The notes under the pieces are model-generated. The model had not been told where the DNA came from and searched no databases. It saw nothing but the letters and a program-made list of their open reading frames with translations. 33,455 nt of DNA, taken from positions 1 to 33,455 of the forward strand of contig CAKOXC010000009.1 of NCBI GenBank assembly GCA_934129945.1. The letters run 5' to 3'. The stretch comes from an uncultured Bacilli bacterium (lineage in GTDB: Bacteria > Bacillota_I > Bacilli_A > RF39 > UBA660). Position numbers and translations under genes: made by a program. Of the stretch, positions 16,188-25,475 are shown piece after piece; position 1 is the stretch's first letter; every line of letters begins with the position of its first letter.

Positions 16188-17936
16188 TTATTTTGTTAGA
16201 ACTAGGCGAAAGCCATCTTCACTATTAACACCCCCAGTGTCACGCCCGAAACGGAACTGACCTGCAAGCACACCATAGTAGTAACTACCGCCGCCTCGAT
16301 CAAACCAAGGGTCAGAAGACTCAACAAAGTAAGAACCATCAGCATACCAGGCATTATGTAGGCGATTATTATCACCATCTTGGTAATAGTAGAACGGTCC
16401 CATCTCTCCTGTTGCATCTCCTAAGATTCTTTTACTATAAGTATATTTATAACTATTTTTATCGTAAGTATCATAATAATTAGAATTATATGCTTTTAAT
16501 ATTGTTGCATTAAATCCAGAACTTCCATATGTTTCACTTATAAATGATGCCATATATTCATATGCTCCTCCACTCATATCATAGATTCCTGTTATATTTC
16601 CCGTTGTACTTGCTTTATATCCTGTACTTGTGTTATATGGTAATGTCAAGCTACTATCTGTTCCATGGGTTCCAGGATATTTACTTTCATCAGCACTATC
16701 TGTTGCGGCATATCCTGTTATAAAATTAGAGTTATTATTTATTCTAATTTCTGTATTTATTCCATATTTTGAATGTGATAGATATGCTACTGCTCCCCAC
16801 TCTGTATTTTTCATCATATGACTATCATTATCTCTTTTATAATTATATGCTGTTTCAAATATTGTCTTAACATTTAAATTTCTTAATGATGTTTGATTTG
16901 GTTTTACTGTGATATTTGCAGTACTTCCTGTTGTTTCAAATTTTGCAACCCATAGTCCATTAGTGTTCATTGAGATAAATGCTGGACTTGTCATATAATC
17001 TCCGACCTTACAATTACCACTTGCTCCACTTGTCATTGGTGTTGTACATTCACCGTTATTTGAATCATTTGTATTTGTTGTGCCAAATTTTATTTGAATT
17101 TCTTTTGCATTACTTGTCGATGGCTTACCAGAAGTATATCCATCAGTTTCACCTAAATTAAATATTTGATATGAATACTTTGGTATCCATACAAAGTATG
17201 ATTCAATATTATCTTCTGGTATTATATCTCCGTTATTATATGTTTTAGTATTATCTGATAAAATAACAGCATTTGCCCATTTCTTATCTTCATATTTATA
17301 CCACTCTGTATTTATATCTGCTTTGGTTACTGTTCCATCATCAGCTAGTGTAACCGGAACTAAATTATCACTTAATACCGGATCTGTTCCATTTAGTAAT
17401 GCCTCTTTGTATTCTTTATTAATCTTTTTAGTATCTATTCCTAAAGTTCCTTTAAATGTCTTTCCTTGATAATCATTTTGTGGTTCATCTGTATTTTTAA
17501 ATGTTATTTTTAATGTATATGTTTTTATTGTATTTGTATCAATACTAATTCCTGTTTTCAAATATGATTTATCTTTATTAGTTACTGGTAGTGGTGTTTC
17601 ATCTATTACACTACCAGTTGTATCTTCTAGGGTATATACTAAATCTTCATTAAATTCATTTGTTATATTTTCCATATAGATATTATAATCTACTGCTCTA
17701 TTGGATTTATTTTCTACTGTAAAAGTTTTTGTAAAACTATCTCCTGGTATCATATTATTTGCAGTTATTTCATTTGTTCCTGTAAAAATCAAATTTAATT
17801 CATTTGATTTTAAGACTGTTTCTGTCTTATTATTTTCTTTTATTTTTGCACTAAAATATGCATATGATACTCCAGATAGTACTAGTACAGTTACTAAACT
17901 AGCTATTACTGGTATCAAAAGTTTTTTCTTTTTCAT
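16188..17936 (-). CDS. Secreted TasA/camelysin-like protein with C-type-lectin (FGE-like) C-terminus; probable DGR target
   Basis: 582 residues, extracellular. Basic N-terminus plus hydrophobic segment ending VSYAYFSAK matches TasA/camelysin-type signals. Residues about 25-175 form a TasA-like beta domain (ANNMIPGDSFTKTFTVENKS). The remainder is a formylglycine-enzyme/C-type-lectin fold: YFVWIPKYSYQIF, GLWVAKFETTG, HMMKNTEWGAVAYLSHSKYG, TGIYDMSGGAYEYMA, ending WFDRGGGSYYYG...FRLVLTK. This is the scaffold used by diversity-generating-retroelement variable proteins. The final 71 codons differ sharply in base composition from the rest of the gene. AGGTGG lies nine bases before the ATG. Expression is probably modulated by a G tract in the promoter. 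Ligand unknown; no reverse transcriptase is encoded here. An ordinary, non-diversified lectin-fold protein is the alternative. Confidence 0.8.
   Translation of the reverse strand: MKKKKLLIPVIASLVTVLVLSGVSYAYFSAKIKENNKTETVLKSNELNLIFTGTNEITANNMIPGDSFTKTFTVENKSNRAVDYNIYMENITNEFNEDLVYTLEDTTGSVIDETPLPVTNKDKSYLKTGISIDTNTIKTYTLKITFKNTDEPQNDYQGKTFKGTLGIDTKKINKEYKEALLNGTDPVLSDNLVPVTLADDGTVTKADINTEWYKYEDKKWANAVILSDNTKTYNNGDIIPEDNIESYFVWIPKYSYQIFNLGETDGYTSGKPSTSNAKEIQIKFGTTNTNDSNNGECTTPMTSGASGNCKVGDYMTSPAFISMNTNGLWVAKFETTGSTANITVKPNQTSLRNLNVKTIFETAYNYKRDNDSHMMKNTEWGAVAYLSHSKYGINTEIRINNNSNFITGYAATDSADESKYPGTHGTDSSLTLPYNTSTGYKASTTGNITGIYDMSGGAYEYMASFISETYGSSGFNATILKAYNSNYYDTYDKNSYKYTYSKRILGDATGEMGPFYYYQDGDNNRLHNAWYADGSYFVESSDPWFDRGGGSYYYGVLAGQFRFGRDTGGVNSEDGFRLVLTK
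16200..16403 (-). other. Putative DGR variable region
   Basis: Codons from about 512 to the end. By my hand count about 47% of 16201-16400 is G or C, against roughly 15-25% in the adjoining upstream part of the same gene. Residue pattern DPWF-x-RGG-x-x-x-x-x-G-x-x-AG-x-F-x-F-x-R-x-x-GG-x-N-S-x-x-GFR-x-VL alternates a rigid frame with positions holding D, G, S, Y, V, L, R or T. Most of these can be reached from Asn (AAY) template codons by changing adenines. No matching template repeat is in the window. Confidence 0.5.
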
Positions 17937-17965
17937 ATTGTCTATCCACCTATTCTATTTATCTT

Positions 17966-18012
17966 ATTTTATCACTTACCCCCCCCCCCATTGTCAAGGG
18001 GGGTGTGGGTAA
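17966..18012 (-). promoter_or_regulatory. Promoter with an 11-bp G tract in its spacer (predicted phase-variable)
   Basis: Read leftwards: -35 TTGACA (17992-17997), a spacer of 20 nt containing eleven consecutive Gs (17979-17989), then an extended -10 TGATAAAAT (TAAAAT 17966-17971). Slippage to eight Gs would give the ideal 17-nt spacing. Six Gs of the plus strand (17998-18003) and GGGTAA (18007-18012) can pair with the C tract and TTACCC (17976-17981), putting the -35 hexamer in the loop of a hairpin. Confidence 0.7.
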
Positions 18013-18105
18013 TTTTACACCGTTTTTGCAGTGGTAAGATAAAAGTAGACAATTAATTAAAAAATAAGGGTATTTTGTTATATGAAATCAAATTTTATTG
18101 GCACT

Positions 18106-18133
18106 AAAAAAGGAAACAAAATTAATTGTTTCC
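18106..18133 (-). terminator. Terminator of the rpoB-rpoC operon
   Basis: Perfect 8-bp stem (GGAAACAA 18112-18119, TTGTTTCC 18126-18133) with a six-base loop, followed leftwards by six Ts. The rpoC stop codon lies in the loop. Confidence 0.9.
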
Positions 18134-21100
18134 TTCCTCTATATTATCATTCATCAATTTTTCTTCTAAATATTCTTGAGCATCATCACCCATGAATTCT
18201 TTTTGAAGCATTATTTCAATATCACTATATTGTTTAGCACCAGTACCAGCAGGTATTAGTTTACCAATGATAACATTTTCTTTAAGTCCTCTTAAATGAT
18301 CAATCTTACCTTTAACTGCAGCATCTGTTAAAACTCTTGTAGTTTCTTGGAATGATGCGGCAGATAAGAATGAATCTGTTTCTAAAGATGCTTTAGTAAT
18401 ACCTAACATAATTGGTCTTCCTTTAGCAGGTACACCACCATTTAGGATAATTGGTTTATTAGCATCAGTAAAGTCTCTTAATGATACTGATAATCCTTCA
18501 ACTAAATCTGTATCTCCAGACTCAAGTACTTGAACTTTATTTATCATTCTACGTACAATAATTTCAATATGTTTATCTGAAATATCAACACCTTGTAATT
18601 TATATGTACTTTGAATTTCTTTTAAGATATATTCTTGAGCAGTAAGTGGGTCAGTAACTGCAAGTAATTCTTTTGGATTAACAGCACCTTGTGTTAATTT
18701 ATCACCAGCGTTTACTTCGTCTCCAACTGCTACTCTTAGTTTCATGTTGTAATTTGTAACATGCTCACGAGCTTCAACTTCGTTTTCGATAACAATTTTA
18801 TGTTTACCATTAGTTTCTTCAATTGAGGCAACTTTACCACTAATTTCAGCAATTGTAGCTTTTCCTTTTGGATTTCTAGCTTCGAATAATTCTTCAACTC
18901 TTGGAAGACCTTGAGTGATATCGTCTCCACTAGCAACTCCACCTGTATGGAATGTACGCATTGTTAATTGTGTACCAGGTTCACCAATTGATTGAGCAGC
19001 CATAATACCTACAGCTTCACCAGTTTCAACTAAGTTACCAGTAGCTAAATTTCTACCATAACATTTTTGACATACACCATTAACTGTTTTACATGTAAGT
19101 ACACTTCTGATATTAACTTTTTTAATTCCAGCTTTAGTTATTTTAGCAACTATTGGCTCAGTAATCATTTCACCTTTTTCTAGAATAACTTCTTTTGTTT
19201 CTGGATTAATAATTTTTTGTGCTGAGAAACGTCCTAAAATACGCTCTGATAAAGCTTCAATAACTGATCCATCTTTATCGTTAAGTAAATCATGAACTTC
19301 AACACCATTAATTGAACCGCAATCGTATTCTTTAACAATAATGTCTTGTGCAACATCAACAAGTCTTCTTGTTAAATATCCTGAATCGGCTGTACGAAGT
19401 GCTGTATCGGCATCTCCTTTTCTTGTACCATGTGTAGACAAGAAGAATTCTGATACAGTAAGTCCTTCAATAAAGTTTGAAGTGATTGGAATTTCAACTG
19501 TAGATCCATCTGGTTTTGCCATCAAACCACGCATACCAGCAAGTTGTGAGAAGTTTGAAATAGATCCACGAGCTCCAGAGTTCATCATCATGAATACTGG
19601 ATTATCAAAATCATCATTAGCAACACTTTCAAGTTCTTTTTGAATCTTTGCATTTGCTTTATTCCATACATCAATAACATTTGTATAACGTTCTTCTTCA
19701 GTAATTAAACCACGTTTAAATTGTTTATTGATTTTTTCAACCATTTGATGTCCTTCTTCAATAACTTGATGTTTAGTTTTTGAAGGAATGATATCAGATG
19801 CTGATACTGTAATACCAGCTACTGTAGAATATTTAAATCCTAAATCTTTTAATTTATCAAGCATAACTGAAGTTTCAGTAGTTTTATATCTTTTAAATAC
19901 TTGAGCGATTATACTTCCTAATGTCTTTTTAACAAATGGTTTAGTCAATTCCATATTAGCAATAGCTTCTGGTATATTTGTACCCATTTCTAAGAAATAT
20001 TTTTTAGGAGTAATTCCTTCAATATTATCTTTACTACTATCATTAATATATGGATAACTATCAGGTAGTATTTCATTGAATATTATTTTACCACAAGTAG
20101 TTACCAAGTATTTATTCTTTTGATCATCAGTAAATATTTTATGTTTAAATGAATTTACTGGGACAGCAATTCTTGTATGTAATGTAATTTCTCTTCTTTG
20201 GTAAGCCATTAATACTTCATTAGTGTTTTTATATACTTTACCTTCATTAGGTTCTCCGGCTTTTTCAATAGTTAAATAACAGTTACCTAAAACCATATCT
20301 TGTGATGGAGTAACAATTGGTTTTCCATCTTTAGGATTTAAGATGTTATTTGCACCAAGCATTAAAATTCTTGCTTCAGCTTTTGCTTCTTCAGAAAGTG
20401 GAACGTGAACAGCCATTTGGTCACCATCGAAGTCAGCGTTAAATGCTGTACATACTAATGGGTGTAATCTTATTGCTTTACCACCAACTAATTTTGGTTC
20501 GAATGCTTGGATACCTAATCTATGTAGTGTTGGAGCACGGTTTAACATTACTGGATGTTCTGTTATAACATCTTCAACAATATCCCAAACACATTCGTCT
20601 CTATTTTCTATTAATTTTTTAGCTCCTTTAATATTATGAGCTAGTCCTCTTTCAACTAAACCATGAATAACATGTGGTTTAAATAATTCAAGAGCCATTT
20701 CTTTAGGAATTCCACATTGATACATTTTTAAGTTTGGTCCAACAACGATAACTGAACGACCAGAATAATCAACACGTTTTCCTAACAAGTTTTGACGGAA
20801 ACGTCCTTGTTTACCTTTTAACATACTTGATAATGATTTTAAAGGTCTATTACCTGCAGCAGTAACACTTCTACCACGACGACCATTATCAAATAATGAA
20901 TCTACTGCTTCTTGTAACATACGTTTTTCATTTTGAACAATGATACTTGGGGCACCTAATTCTAATAATTTCTTTAAACGATTGTTACGGTTAATTATAC
21001 GACGATATAAATCATTTAAATCAGATGTAGCAAAACGTCCACCATCTAATTGAATCATTGGTCTTAATTCAGGAGATATTACTGGTAATACAGTAAGAAC

Positions 21101-21778
21101 CATCCATTCAGGTTTATTACCAGATTCAACAAATGATACTAAACATTCTAAACGTTTACTTAATCTTATTTTCTTTTGTCCTGAAGCATTTTCAAGTTCT
21201 TTTCTTAAGTCTTCAATTTCTTTTTCAAGATCAACTTGTTCAAGTAATTCTCTAATTGCTTCAGCACCCATTCCAACTTTGAATGTATTTCCATATTTTT
21301 CATAATATGCTCTATATTCTTTATCAGATAATGTTTGTTTTTTCTCTAAAGGAGCTTTTCCTGGATCAATTACTACATAACTTACAAAGTAAATTACTTC
21401 TTCTAGATCTCTTGGAGACATATCTAGAACTAGTCCCATTTTTGAAGGAATTCCTTTAAAGAACCAAATGTGTGAACATGGAGAAGCAAGTTCAATATGT
21501 CCCATACGTTCACGACGAACTTTAGAACTTGTAACTTCTACTCCACATCTATCACATACTACATTTTTGTAACGTAATCTTTTGTACTTACCACAAGAAC
21601 ATTCATAATCTTTAGTAGGTCCAAAGATTTTTTCACAATATAAACCATCTCTTTCAGGTTTTAATGTACGATAATTTATTGTTTCAGGTTTTTTTACTTC
21701 TCCATAAGACCAACTTAGGATTTTTTCAGGAGAGGCAATTCCTACTCTAATTCCATTAAAGTTATTTGCTTCCATCAT
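18122..21778 (-). CDS. rpoC: DNA-directed RNA polymerase subunit beta'
   Basis: Catalytic subunit of RNA polymerase, 1218 residues, close to the Bacillus length, with no large lineage insertions. Seen in order: N-terminal zinc ribbon (CSCGKYKRLRYKNVVCDRC, about 60-78), lid/rudder region, the Mg2+-binding NADFDGD (447-453; Asp449, Asp451, Asp453), bridge helix and trigger loop (GEPGTQLTMRTFHTGG), and the second zinc site (CKTVNGVCQKCYGR). The ATG at 21778 overlaps the rpoB stop (ATGATGG with TGA inside), and AAGGTG lies seven bases before it. Co-transcribed with rpoB; strong terminator after it. Confidence 0.98.
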   Translation of the reverse strand: MMEANNFNGIRVGIASPEKILSWSYGEVKKPETINYRTLKPERDGLYCEKIFGPTKDYECSCGKYKRLRYKNVVCDRCGVEVTSSKVRRERMGHIELASPCSHIWFFKGIPSKMGLVLDMSPRDLEEVIYFVSYVVIDPGKAPLEKKQTLSDKEYRAYYEKYGNTFKVGMGAEAIRELLEQVDLEKEIEDLRKELENASGQKKIRLSKRLECLVSFVESGNKPEWMVLTVLPVISPELRPMIQLDGGRFATSDLNDLYRRIINRNNRLKKLLELGAPSIIVQNEKRMLQEAVDSLFDNGRRGRSVTAAGNRPLKSLSSMLKGKQGRFRQNLLGKRVDYSGRSVIVVGPNLKMYQCGIPKEMALELFKPHVIHGLVERGLAHNIKGAKKLIENRDECVWDIVEDVITEHPVMLNRAPTLHRLGIQAFEPKLVGGKAIRLHPLVCTAFNADFDGDQMAVHVPLSEEAKAEARILMLGANNILNPKDGKPIVTPSQDMVLGNCYLTIEKAGEPNEGKVYKNTNEVLMAYQRREITLHTRIAVPVNSFKHKIFTDDQKNKYLVTTCGKIIFNEILPDSYPYINDSSKDNIEGITPKKYFLEMGTNIPEAIANMELTKPFVKKTLGSIIAQVFKRYKTTETSVMLDKLKDLGFKYSTVAGITVSASDIIPSKTKHQVIEEGHQMVEKINKQFKRGLITEEERYTNVIDVWNKANAKIQKELESVANDDFDNPVFMMMNSGARGSISNFSQLAGMRGLMAKPDGSTVEIPITSNFIEGLTVSEFFLSTHGTRKGDADTALRTADSGYLTRRLVDVAQDIIVKEYDCGSINGVEVHDLLNDKDGSVIEALSERILGRFSAQKIINPETKEVILEKGEMITEPIVAKITKAGIKKVNIRSVLTCKTVNGVCQKCYGRNLATGNLVETGEAVGIMAAQSIGEPGTQLTMRTFHTGGVASGDDITQGLPRVEELFEARNPKGKATIAEISGKVASIEETNGKHKIVIENEVEAREHVTNYNMKLRVAVGDEVNAGDKLTQGAVNPKELLAVTDPLTAQEYILKEIQSTYKLQGVDISDKHIEIIVRRMINKVQVLESGDTDLVEGLSVSLRDFTDANKPIILNGGVPAKGRPIMLGITKASLETDSFLSAASFQETTRVLTDAAVKGKIDHLRGLKENVIIGKLIPAGTGAKQYSDIEIMLQKEFMGDDAQEYLEEKLMNDNIEEGNN

Positions 21779-24700
21779 AGTAAATCACCTTCCTCTTCTT
21801 CTACTTCTTCATCACCAGAATATTCTAATTCTTCGTTATCTTCTTCAAACTCATCAATTTCTTCTTCTACATCTGGTTCTTCAGGTTCTTCAAGATTTTC
21901 AGTATCAATTTGCTCAATCATTACTGTTTCTTCTTTATCTTCCTCTTCTTCCATGTCTTTAAAATCAACTAATTCATTATCTTTATTTAATACTTGAATA
22001 TCTAATCCTAATGCTTGTAATTCTTTTATTAATACTCTAAAGCTTTCTGGTACTCCAGCTTGATTAATTGTTTTACCTTTAACTAGAGCTTCATAAACTT
22101 TAACACGTCCTACTACATCATCAGATTTTACAGTTAAAATTTCTTGAAGTACATGAGCTGCACCATATGCATATAATGCCCAAACTTCCATTTCTCCAAA
22201 TCTTTGTCCACCAAATTGTGCTTTACCACCAAGAGGTTGTTGTGTAACTAATGAGTAAGGTCCTGTTGCACGAGCATGTAATTTATCATCAACCATGTGA
22301 TGTAATTTAACCATATACATTACACCAACATTTATTTTATTATCGAATGGTTCACCAGTACGTCCATTTATAAGTGTAACTTTTCCATCTTCTGGCATAT
22401 TAGCTTCATTCATTTCTTCATGAATATCGTCTAGGTTAGCTCCATCGAATACTGGTGTTGCATATTTAACTCCTAATTTCTTACCAGCCATACCTAAATG
22501 TAATTCTAAGATTTGTCCAACGTTCATACGAGATGGAACACCAAGTGGATTTAACATGATATCTACTGGACGACCATCTGGTAAATAAGGCATATCTTCT
22601 TCTGGTAATACTAGTGATATAACACCTTTGTTACCATGTCTACCGGACATTTTATCTCCAACTTGAATTTTACGTTTTTGAATAATATATACTCTTATAA
22701 TTTTGAATACACCAGCTGGTAATTCATCACTATTTTCTTTAGTATAAACTTTAACATCATGAACTATTCCACCAGCTCCATGGTCAACTCTAAGTGATGT
22801 ATCTCTAACTTCACGAGTTTTTTCACCAAAGATTGCATGTAATAATTTTTCTTCACTTGTTAATTCTTGAACACCTTTTGGAGTTACTTTTCCAACAAGG
22901 ATATCTCCTTCTTTAACTTCAGTACCGATTCTTACAATACCTTCGCTATTTAAGTTTTTACGAGCTTCTTCTCCAACATTTGGAATATCTCTTGTAATTT
23001 CTTCAGGTCCAAGTTTAGTATCACGACATTCAATATCATAATGTTCTAGATGTAATGATGTATAAACATCATCTTTAACTAATCTTTCATTTAAGATAAC
23101 AGCATCTTCATAGTTATAACCATTGTATGTCATGAATGCTACTAACATATTTTTACCTATAGCAAGTTCTCCGTTTTGTGTTGAAGGACCATCAGCAATT
23201 ATTTGACCCATTTTTACTTGATCACCTTTTTTAACTAAAGGTTTATGATTTATACAAGTAGCAGCATTACTTCTTTCAAAATCTGCTAAGTAATAAGTGT
23301 CTTTTGCTTTTGCTGTTTTTACAATTATCTTTTTAGCATCAGCATAATCTACTACACCATCAGCTTTACAAACTACTGTTGATCCAGAATATTTAGCTGC
23401 TGTTGCTTCAACTCCAGTACCAACAATTGGTGATTCTGTAGTTAAAAGTGGAACTGCTTGACGTTGCATGTTGGCACCCATTAGTGTTCTATGACCATCA
23501 TCATAGTTTAAGAATGGTATACAACTTGTTGTAACTGCAACTATTTGAGCAGGTGAAACGTCAACATAGTTAACTTCTTCACGTTTTGCCATTACGTTGT
23601 CGCCATTTAAACGAACAACAACTTCATCTTCTATAATTCTATTATTATCATCCATTGCAACTGTTGCTTGAGAAATATAATAATCTTTTTCTTCATCAGC
23701 AGTTAAGTATTCAATTGTATCAGTAACAACTCCATCTATAACTTTATGGTATGGTGTCATTATGAAACCATAATCATTAATTTTTGCATATCCTGCAAGT
23801 GAAGTTATAAGTCCGATATTTTGACCTTCTGGTGATTCAATAGGACAAATTCTACCATAATGTGATGGGTTGATATCACGAACGTCCATACCAGCTCTTT
23901 CACGAGATAATCCACCAGGTCCTAAGCTTGATAAACGTCTTTTATCAGTTAATTCAGCAATTGGATTAATTTGATCCATAAATTTTGATAATTGACTACT
24001 ACCAAAGAATTCTTTTAATACAGCAGTAACTGGTCTAATATTAATTAATGATTTTGGCGTTACATTTTCAAGTTCTTGAGTAGTCATTCTTTCACGAATA
24101 ACTCTTTCCATTCTAGCCATACCAACTCTAAATTGTCCTTGAATTAATTCACCAACTTGTCTTACACGACGATTTCCTAAGTTATCGATCTCATCGTCAT
24201 TACCTATACCATCTTGTAAATTTAAATAATAAGATACAGCAGCATATATATCTGAAATTGTTAATCTTCTAACATCGATTGATTGATCATTACCAATAAT
24301 TTTAATAAGTTTATCATCAACATTTTTATCATATACTAAAATTTCTTGAATTTGATCATAATCATCTAATTCTTCATTAATAATAGTTTTCTTTAACCCA
24401 AATCCATTTGCAAGTATTGGTTTAATTGTTTCTAATAGTTTTTTAGTAACAACTTCACCATTCTTAGCTACAATATTACCCTCTTCATCTTTAATATCTT
24501 GAGCTAATTTACAATTTAGCAAACGATCACAAACATTTAATTTTTTATTAAATTTATAACGACCAACTTTAGCTAAGTCATAACGGAATTTATCAAAGAA
24601 TCTAACAATTAATTGGTTCTTTGCAGAATCAAGAGTAGCTGGTTCTCCAGGTCTTAATTTTTCAAATATTTCAATTAATGCTTCATCAGTGTTTTTAGTA

Positions 24701-25374
24701 GTATCTTTTTCAAAAGAATTCATAATGTATTGATTTTCTCCAAATACACTAATAATATCTTCGTTACTTGATAATCCTAAAGCACGTAAGAAAGTTGTAA
24801 TTGGAACTTTTCTAGTTCTATCTATTCTTACATAGAATACATCTCTTGCATCTAGTTCGAACTCTAACCATGTTCCTTTATTTGGTATTATTTCTCCATT
24901 GATAATACGACGGCCATTTTTATCTATTTCTTTTTTGAAATATACAGATGGACTACGTACTAATTGTGAAACAATTACACGTTCTGCACCATTTATAATA
25001 AATGTACCAGCATCAGTCATTAAAGGCATATCACCTAAGAATATCTCTTGTTCTTTAACTTCACCAGTTTCGTGAATAAATACTCTTGCTTGAACTTTTA
25101 ATGGTGCTGCATAGTTTACCATTCTCTCTTTTGCTTCTTTGATAGTATATCTAGGCGCATCAAAAGAATAGTCACCGAAATCTAAAGTCACATTACCAGT
25201 AAAACTTTCTACAGGAAATAAATCTTCAAATATTTCTTTAATTCCTTCTTCTAAAAACCAATTATATGATTTTTTTTGGATTTCCAACAAATCCGTAAGC
25301 TCCATAGTGTTTTTTGCTCTAGAGAATGTACGTCTTTCAACGTAATCTCCGAATTTTTTTACCTTATAAGCCAC
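21775..25374 (-). CDS. rpoB: DNA-directed RNA polymerase subunit beta
   Basis: 1199-residue RNA polymerase subunit. Recognised by FFGSSQLSKFMDQINPIAEL, LGPGGLSRERAG, RICPIESPEGQNIGLI, MTYNGYNYEDAVILNE, KMSGRHGNKGV and QPLGGKAQFGGQRFGEMEVWALYAYG. The last roughly 60 residues form a very acidic, Glu-rich tail, as in many Firmicutes. GTG start at 25374, with GGGGTG six bases upstream. The rifampicin pocket differs from the usual sequence: Lys464 for the normal Gln (E. coli 513) and Asp477 for the normal His (E. coli 526). Own promoter at 25447-25475, inside the end of the upstream methyltransferase gene region; read-through from that gene is also likely. Confidence 0.98.
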   Translation of the reverse strand: MAYKVKKFGDYVERRTFSRAKNTMELTDLLEIQKKSYNWFLEEGIKEIFEDLFPVESFTGNVTLDFGDYSFDAPRYTIKEAKERMVNYAAPLKVQARVFIHETGEVKEQEIFLGDMPLMTDAGTFIINGAERVIVSQLVRSPSVYFKKEIDKNGRRIINGEIIPNKGTWLEFELDARDVFYVRIDRTRKVPITTFLRALGLSSNEDIISVFGENQYIMNSFEKDTTKNTDEALIEIFEKLRPGEPATLDSAKNQLIVRFFDKFRYDLAKVGRYKFNKKLNVCDRLLNCKLAQDIKDEEGNIVAKNGEVVTKKLLETIKPILANGFGLKKTIINEELDDYDQIQEILVYDKNVDDKLIKIIGNDQSIDVRRLTISDIYAAVSYYLNLQDGIGNDDEIDNLGNRRVRQVGELIQGQFRVGMARMERVIRERMTTQELENVTPKSLINIRPVTAVLKEFFGSSQLSKFMDQINPIAELTDKRRLSSLGPGGLSRERAGMDVRDINPSHYGRICPIESPEGQNIGLITSLAGYAKINDYGFIMTPYHKVIDGVVTDTIEYLTADEEKDYYISQATVAMDDNNRIIEDEVVVRLNGDNVMAKREEVNYVDVSPAQIVAVTTSCIPFLNYDDGHRTLMGANMQRQAVPLLTTESPIVGTGVEATAAKYSGSTVVCKADGVVDYADAKKIIVKTAKAKDTYYLADFERSNAATCINHKPLVKKGDQVKMGQIIADGPSTQNGELAIGKNMLVAFMTYNGYNYEDAVILNERLVKDDVYTSLHLEHYDIECRDTKLGPEEITRDIPNVGEEARKNLNSEGIVRIGTEVKEGDILVGKVTPKGVQELTSEEKLLHAIFGEKTREVRDTSLRVDHGAGGIVHDVKVYTKENSDELPAGVFKIIRVYIIQKRKIQVGDKMSGRHGNKGVISLVLPEEDMPYLPDGRPVDIMLNPLGVPSRMNVGQILELHLGMAGKKLGVKYATPVFDGANLDDIHEEMNEANMPEDGKVTLINGRTGEPFDNKINVGVMYMVKLHHMVDDKLHARATGPYSLVTQQPLGGKAQFGGQRFGEMEVWALYAYGAAHVLQEILTVKSDDVVGRVKVYEALVKGKTINQAGVPESFRVLIKELQALGLDIQVLNKDNELVDFKDMEEEEDKEETVMIEQIDTENLEEPEEPDVEEEIDEFEEDNEELEYSGDEEVEEEEGDLL

Positions 25375-25446
25375 AATTTCACCCCAATATCTAAATATTT
25401 TTTAGCTCCTTGCCAAAGAAAAAAATTAACACGTCACCAATTTATA

Positions 25447-25475
25447 ATTTTAACAGTAACATTCTTTAATGTCAA
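25447..25475 (-). promoter_or_regulatory. Vegetative promoter of rpoB-rpoC
   Basis: -35 TTGACA (25470-25475), exactly 17-nt spacer, extended -10 TGTTAAAAT (TAAAAT 25447-25452). The -35 overlaps the last codons of the upstream methyltransferase gene. A leader of about 65 nt follows before the GTG start. Confidence 0.8.

Noticed and set aside
17998..18100. Stretch upstream of the G-tract promoter as a DGR template repeat
   Set aside because: It shares no recognisable similarity with 16200-16403 and is AT-rich; no reverse transcriptase frame is nearby.
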